From: Methanosarcinales archaeon
Lineage (GTDB): Archaea > Halobacteriota > Syntropharchaeia > Alkanophagales > Methanospirareceae
Reading direction: 5' to 3'
Assembly (NCBI GenBank): GCA_025464345.1
Contig: JAODGP010000011.1
Location: forward strand, 1-8,810
Length of the DNA stretch: 8,810 nucleotides
Position 1 is the stretch's first letter. The number at the start of each line of letters is the position of its first letter. The notes under the pieces are model-generated. The model was not told the origin of the DNA, made no database searches, and saw only the letters and a program-made list of their open reading frames with translations. The position numbers and the translations under genes are program-made. Below, one piece after another: positions 7,401 to 8,810 of this stretch.

Positions 7401-8810
7401 CTATCAGTGCTTGGCTAAGGATGAACTGGTGCCGCTCATCGTGGATGGCAATGTGAAAGTGGATTATATCAGCAGTATCTTTGAAGAGAATACAGGATGC
7501 GTTCGTGCAGATGGTGATGTTGAGTTCGTTGAACTCGATGCGATGACGCCGAGCATGGATTTTGAGCGCTTTGTGGTGAGTCCGCAACCGTTCAGAGGTG
7601 TTATGCGCAAAAGATATCGTGGTAAATTATTGAACATAATAGTGGAATCAGGGCGGCGTATCAAGGTGACACCCGACCATCCTGTGTTCGTTTATAGAAA
7701 CGGAAGATTCGAGAGGATAGAAGCATGCGAACTCTCGCCGGGAGATTATCTACCGGTCATGAAACGTGCCGGATTCGAGAGCACGTGGGTACGCAGCATA
7801 GACCTTGAGGATGTGCTGGCTGCAGGTGGTTTCAAGAGCGAAATCACGGTCAAGGACGGAATGGTTAATATCTTACATGCCAGGAAGGAGGGACTTCCAA
7901 AGACATTACGCATAACGCCAGAATTCTTACGTTTTCTCGGCTATTACCTCTCTGAGGGATGCAGTGACCATTCAGGACGGAGATATTCAGTGCGGCTATC
8001 TTTTGGCAAGGATGAGACTGAGCTGATAAATGATGCAAAGCGGTGTATCGCAGCGAGCCTCGGGATAGAGCCGATAATCTCCGTTGAGTCCACTGCTGTG
8101 AATCTCACGATCAACAGTAAACTGCTTTATCTGCTTCTGGATGCACTTGGATGCGGGCATACTGCGAATGACAAATCCGTACCTGATTTGCTCTTCAATG
8201 TTGAACCATCGCTCGTTGGTGAGTATCTCTATGGTGTCTTTGCAGGGGATGGGAATGTGGATTCCAGGATTAATACACTTAAAACTGAGCATGGCGAATA
8301 TGAAACACAAGCAAACGTGATTCGTCTCAAACTGGTCTCAAAATCGGCAGTTCAGAAATTGGTGCTACTTGCAGAGCGAATAAATGTGCAGATGAATTAT
8401 TACGAGCGATTGCAGAGAACCACGCATCCACATACGAAGGAAGTATATTCCCTGCCTGCGTTTATTGCAAGCGTCACAGCGCGAGAACAGATAAATAAAT
8501 TCAGCGACGCAGTCGGATACGGCTCTTCGGCAATCCACAATAGCGGGATGAATACCTCTGGTGCATTCACCAGGATACCAATTAAAGAGAGCGGGTTGTA
8601 CTACTCCAATCTGGTATACGCAACCCAGTATCATTCAGGAGGCTATGCCCGTGTCAATCAGTCGCTGATAGATAGAGATGGCTCTGAGAAGGTTCATAAT
8701 CTAATCAATGGCGATGTCCATGTCTTAAGGGTGAAAAGGATCGAGGAGATTGATTATGATGATTATGTCTATGACCTGGTAGATGTCGGGAACACACACA
8801 ACTTCTGCAA
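4447..8810 (+). CDS. nrdD: anaerobic (class III) ribonucleoside-triphosphate reductase with two in-frame inteins, 3' end outside the window
   Basis: NrdD is the oxygen-sensitive glycyl-radical enzyme that reduces ribonucleoside triphosphates. The frame stays open from the ATG at 4447 to the last base, 1454 codons without a stop. Host segments are residues 1-272 and 845-987; the rest is intein. The host N-terminus carries an ATP-cone (about 20-115, with VRTSDGHMLDWDRE at 24-37). The NrdD barrel follows, with LHIHDLEYFGTRGFC (173-187), SVAGPAKKPEVA (210-221) and AQTNFAGGQGFFNF (232-245). After intein 1 the host resumes with TQMQVARGGQLVFSS (845-859), the conserved NrdD block, then YGTPYFDN and the finger-loop motif GVSCYQ (982-987), where intein 2 interrupts it. 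The glycyl-radical C-terminus and any nrdG activase gene lie beyond the edge. The upstream redoxin gene overlaps by ATGA. Methanocaldococcus jannaschii NrdD is also known to carry two inteins. Family assignment is secure; whether both inteins splice is inferred from intact motifs. Confidence 0.95.
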   Translation, partial: MRRYRLRDTIQTTLEGVALRFPKVRTSDGHMLDWDREAIVKQLLRETKLSEEFYGCSGITEDEARVVAKEAELRIRAMGISQLSGALVREIVNQILLEEYKKQEWRNVCTRVGTPVYDAHLIDVGEGFEAKENANLQDNAETSHKKKADKICKEQYLLLLPPKLADAHLSGDLHIHDLEYFGTRGFCQDWDLRYFFYYGLMPDGSGTKASVAGPAKKPEVAILHAVKILGSAQTNFAGGQGFFNFLVFIAPYLEGLSYNEIEQLMQMFVYEMSVAYDEVVPLLSPEGKFVFRKIGEFVDEILKREEEKMTTPNGWEIAHIDGWKTFAFDRTSKEAITPEITMVARHRAPKTLYELKTAMGRNVKVTGSHSVFRMDEEGEIVPVRVSELKEGDYIAIPGVLNFDDVCFEEELNLIELLVENGLLDEFRACKIRDFLVFLREKLGNFGKVGKLIKRGYREISRWYERDSMPLSEFIRLFKALSTIGYDRDLIGVIKEFGVRVKPEQSNLSFPAIIPLSEDFLRLLGYYVAEGWAEEDGVSIAAFNEEISEDVKECVERVFDIQPRTHEGKINFGGRLISLLFSSLIGCGKDAHSKRIPAFIFSLPEDKISQFLSAYWSGDGHVCGAKKINGELKNRGGRITAYTAFEMLANDLLYLLLRLGIVAKCEVVSEEERGEGAFKASKLYKVEVSTAAPVLRKFAAIVKPKHREKSKRLRAMVEACKGLESKDRKDLFPNPRFILSEIEKVLGSVNLDGTKPKYHKNVTRETLRKLVHEYKDRINENIPMEVVRKVKNIENFVDGSVRFDKIVSIEEVEYKEPYVYDFVVRPGGKEVENFVGGFGGIYLHNTQMQVARGGQLVFSSVQLTPGVPKIWRDKPVVYKGAVWNGEQAPLRTYGEFEREVRLAFKALMNVMLKGDYWGKPFNFPKPEIAIEPQFLEEDEEFNRKHPELPTYEELYDLAFELTAKYGTPYFDNKIPEYRGAGEGVSCYQCLAKDELVPLIVDGNVKVDYISSIFEENTGCVRADGDVEFVELDAMTPSMDFERFVVSPQPFRGVMRKRYRGKLLNIIVESGRRIKVTPDHPVFVYRNGRFERIEACELSPGDYLPVMKRAGFESTWVRSIDLEDVLAAGGFKSEITVKDGMVNILHARKEGLPKTLRITPEFLRFLGYYLSEGCSDHSGRRYSVRLSFGKDETELINDAKRCIAASLGIEPIISVESTAVNLTINSKLLYLLLDALGCGHTANDKSVPDLLFNVEPSLVGEYLYGVFAGDGNVDSRINTLKTEHGEYETQANVIRLKLVSKSAVQKLVLLAERINVQMNYYERLQRTTHPHTKEVYSLPAFIASVTAREQINKFSDAVGYGSSAIHNSGMNTSGAFTRIPIKESGLYYSNLVYATQYHSGGYARVNQSLIDRDGSEKVHNLINGDVHVLRVKRIEEIDYDDYVYDLVDVGNTHNFC
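5263..6978 (+). mobile_element. NrdD intein 1 with LAGLIDADG homing endonuclease (complete)
   Basis: This is a self-splicing protein element of 572 residues, in frame between host YEM and TQMQ. Intein residue 1 is Ser (block A SVAYDEVVPL). Block B is GRNVKVTGSHSVF, with T94 and H97 of the TxxH motif, followed by LKEGDYIAIP. The endonuclease has two dodecapeptides, LLGYYVAEG (acidic residue E257) and LSAYWSGDG (D346). Block F begins YVYDFVV, and block G is GGIYLHN with the penultimate His571 and terminal Asn572; the +1 residue is Thr. All splicing residues are present, so it should be active, and both endonuclease acidic residues are present, so homing may be too (inference). A roughly 130-residue segment lies between block B and the first LAGLIDADG motif, with a helix-turn-helix-like stretch at about 157-208 that could bind DNA. 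GC falls from about 50% near block B to about 32% from 5641 onward, unlike the host gene. Confidence 0.92.
7408..8810 (+). mobile_element. NrdD intein 2 with LAGLIDADG homing endonuclease (C-terminal junction outside the window)
   Basis: The element starts at a Cys directly after host SCYQ, with block A CLAKDELVPL. Block B is GRRIKVTPDHPVF, with T88 and H91 of TxxH, followed by LSPGDYLPV. The endonuclease dodecapeptides are FLGYYLSEG (acidic residue E183) and LYGVFAGDG (D281). A block H-like LVSKSAVQKL follows, and block F is YVYDLVDVGNTHNFC, at which point the window ends. In typical inteins block G (about G-hydrophobic-hydrophobic-hydrophobic-His-Asn) comes within some 6-8 residues, so only the last few residues and the +1 nucleophile are missing. 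At least 467 residues are visible. Sequence similarity to intein 1 is limited to the shared blocks, and GC (about 48%) is closer to the host, so the two elements are not a recent duplication. Confidence 0.9.

Noticed and set aside
7996..8634. Minus-strand frames of 104 and 89 codons opposite intein 2
   Set aside because: The plus-strand frame carries the second LAGLIDADG motif and blocks H and F; the antisense translations show no recognisable features.

Overview
The window looks like chromosomal DNA from an anaerobic euryarchaeon, probably a methanogen- or ANME-like lineage. The clues are a class III ribonucleotide reductase (RNR) of the archaeal kind with its own redoxin, an archaetidylserine-synthase-type enzyme, a small archaeal zinc-ribbon protein, heavy use of ATA for Ile, and inteins in a housekeeping gene. 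The assignment is an inference from gene content and style; no rRNA or other marker gene is present.

Layout. Positions 38-2116 (+) encode a complete adenosylcobalamin-dependent class II RNR (NrdJ). Convergent to it, 2301-2999 (-) encodes a membrane CDP-alcohol phosphatidyltransferase of the PssA / archaetidylserine synthase type. Positions 3105-3718 hold a decayed IS110-family transposase: the C-terminal domain is intact, the upstream part is frameshifted, and the N-terminal nuclease domain is gone. It is followed by a short non-coding tail with two hairpins. A 54-residue zinc-ribbon gene lies at 3905-4069 (+). An operon then begins: an NrdH/glutaredoxin-like redoxin (4184-4450) overlaps by ATGA with a very long open frame that starts at 4447 and is still open at the last base (8810).

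That long frame is the main result. It is nrdD, the anaerobic (class III, glycyl-radical) RNR, interrupted in frame by two large inteins. Intein 1 (5263-6978, 572 residues) is complete, with Ser1, a block B TxxH, two LAGLIDADG motifs, a C-terminal His-Asn and a +1 Thr. Intein 2 (7408 to beyond 8810) begins at a Cys in the SCYQ-C motif, probably the active-site finger loop, and is cut by the window edge a few residues before its expected C-terminal splice junction. Only about 415 of the 1454 codons read here belong to NrdD itself.

How the genes work together. Both RNRs make deoxyribonucleotides. NrdJ uses B12 and is indifferent to oxygen. NrdD uses an oxygen-sensitive glycyl radical and is probably reduced by the adjacent redoxin. 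Mature NrdD can form only if both inteins splice out, so dNTP supply from this enzyme depends on two post-translational splicing events, with NrdJ as a possible backup. Hand-counted GC differs sharply between NrdD flanks (about 56% in 7021-7260), intein 2 (about 48% in 7921-8160) and the endonuclease part of intein 1 (about 32%), which suggests separate histories. No tRNA, rRNA, CRISPR array or gene-free stretch longer than 300 bases was seen; the largest intergenic gaps are 184-220 bases.
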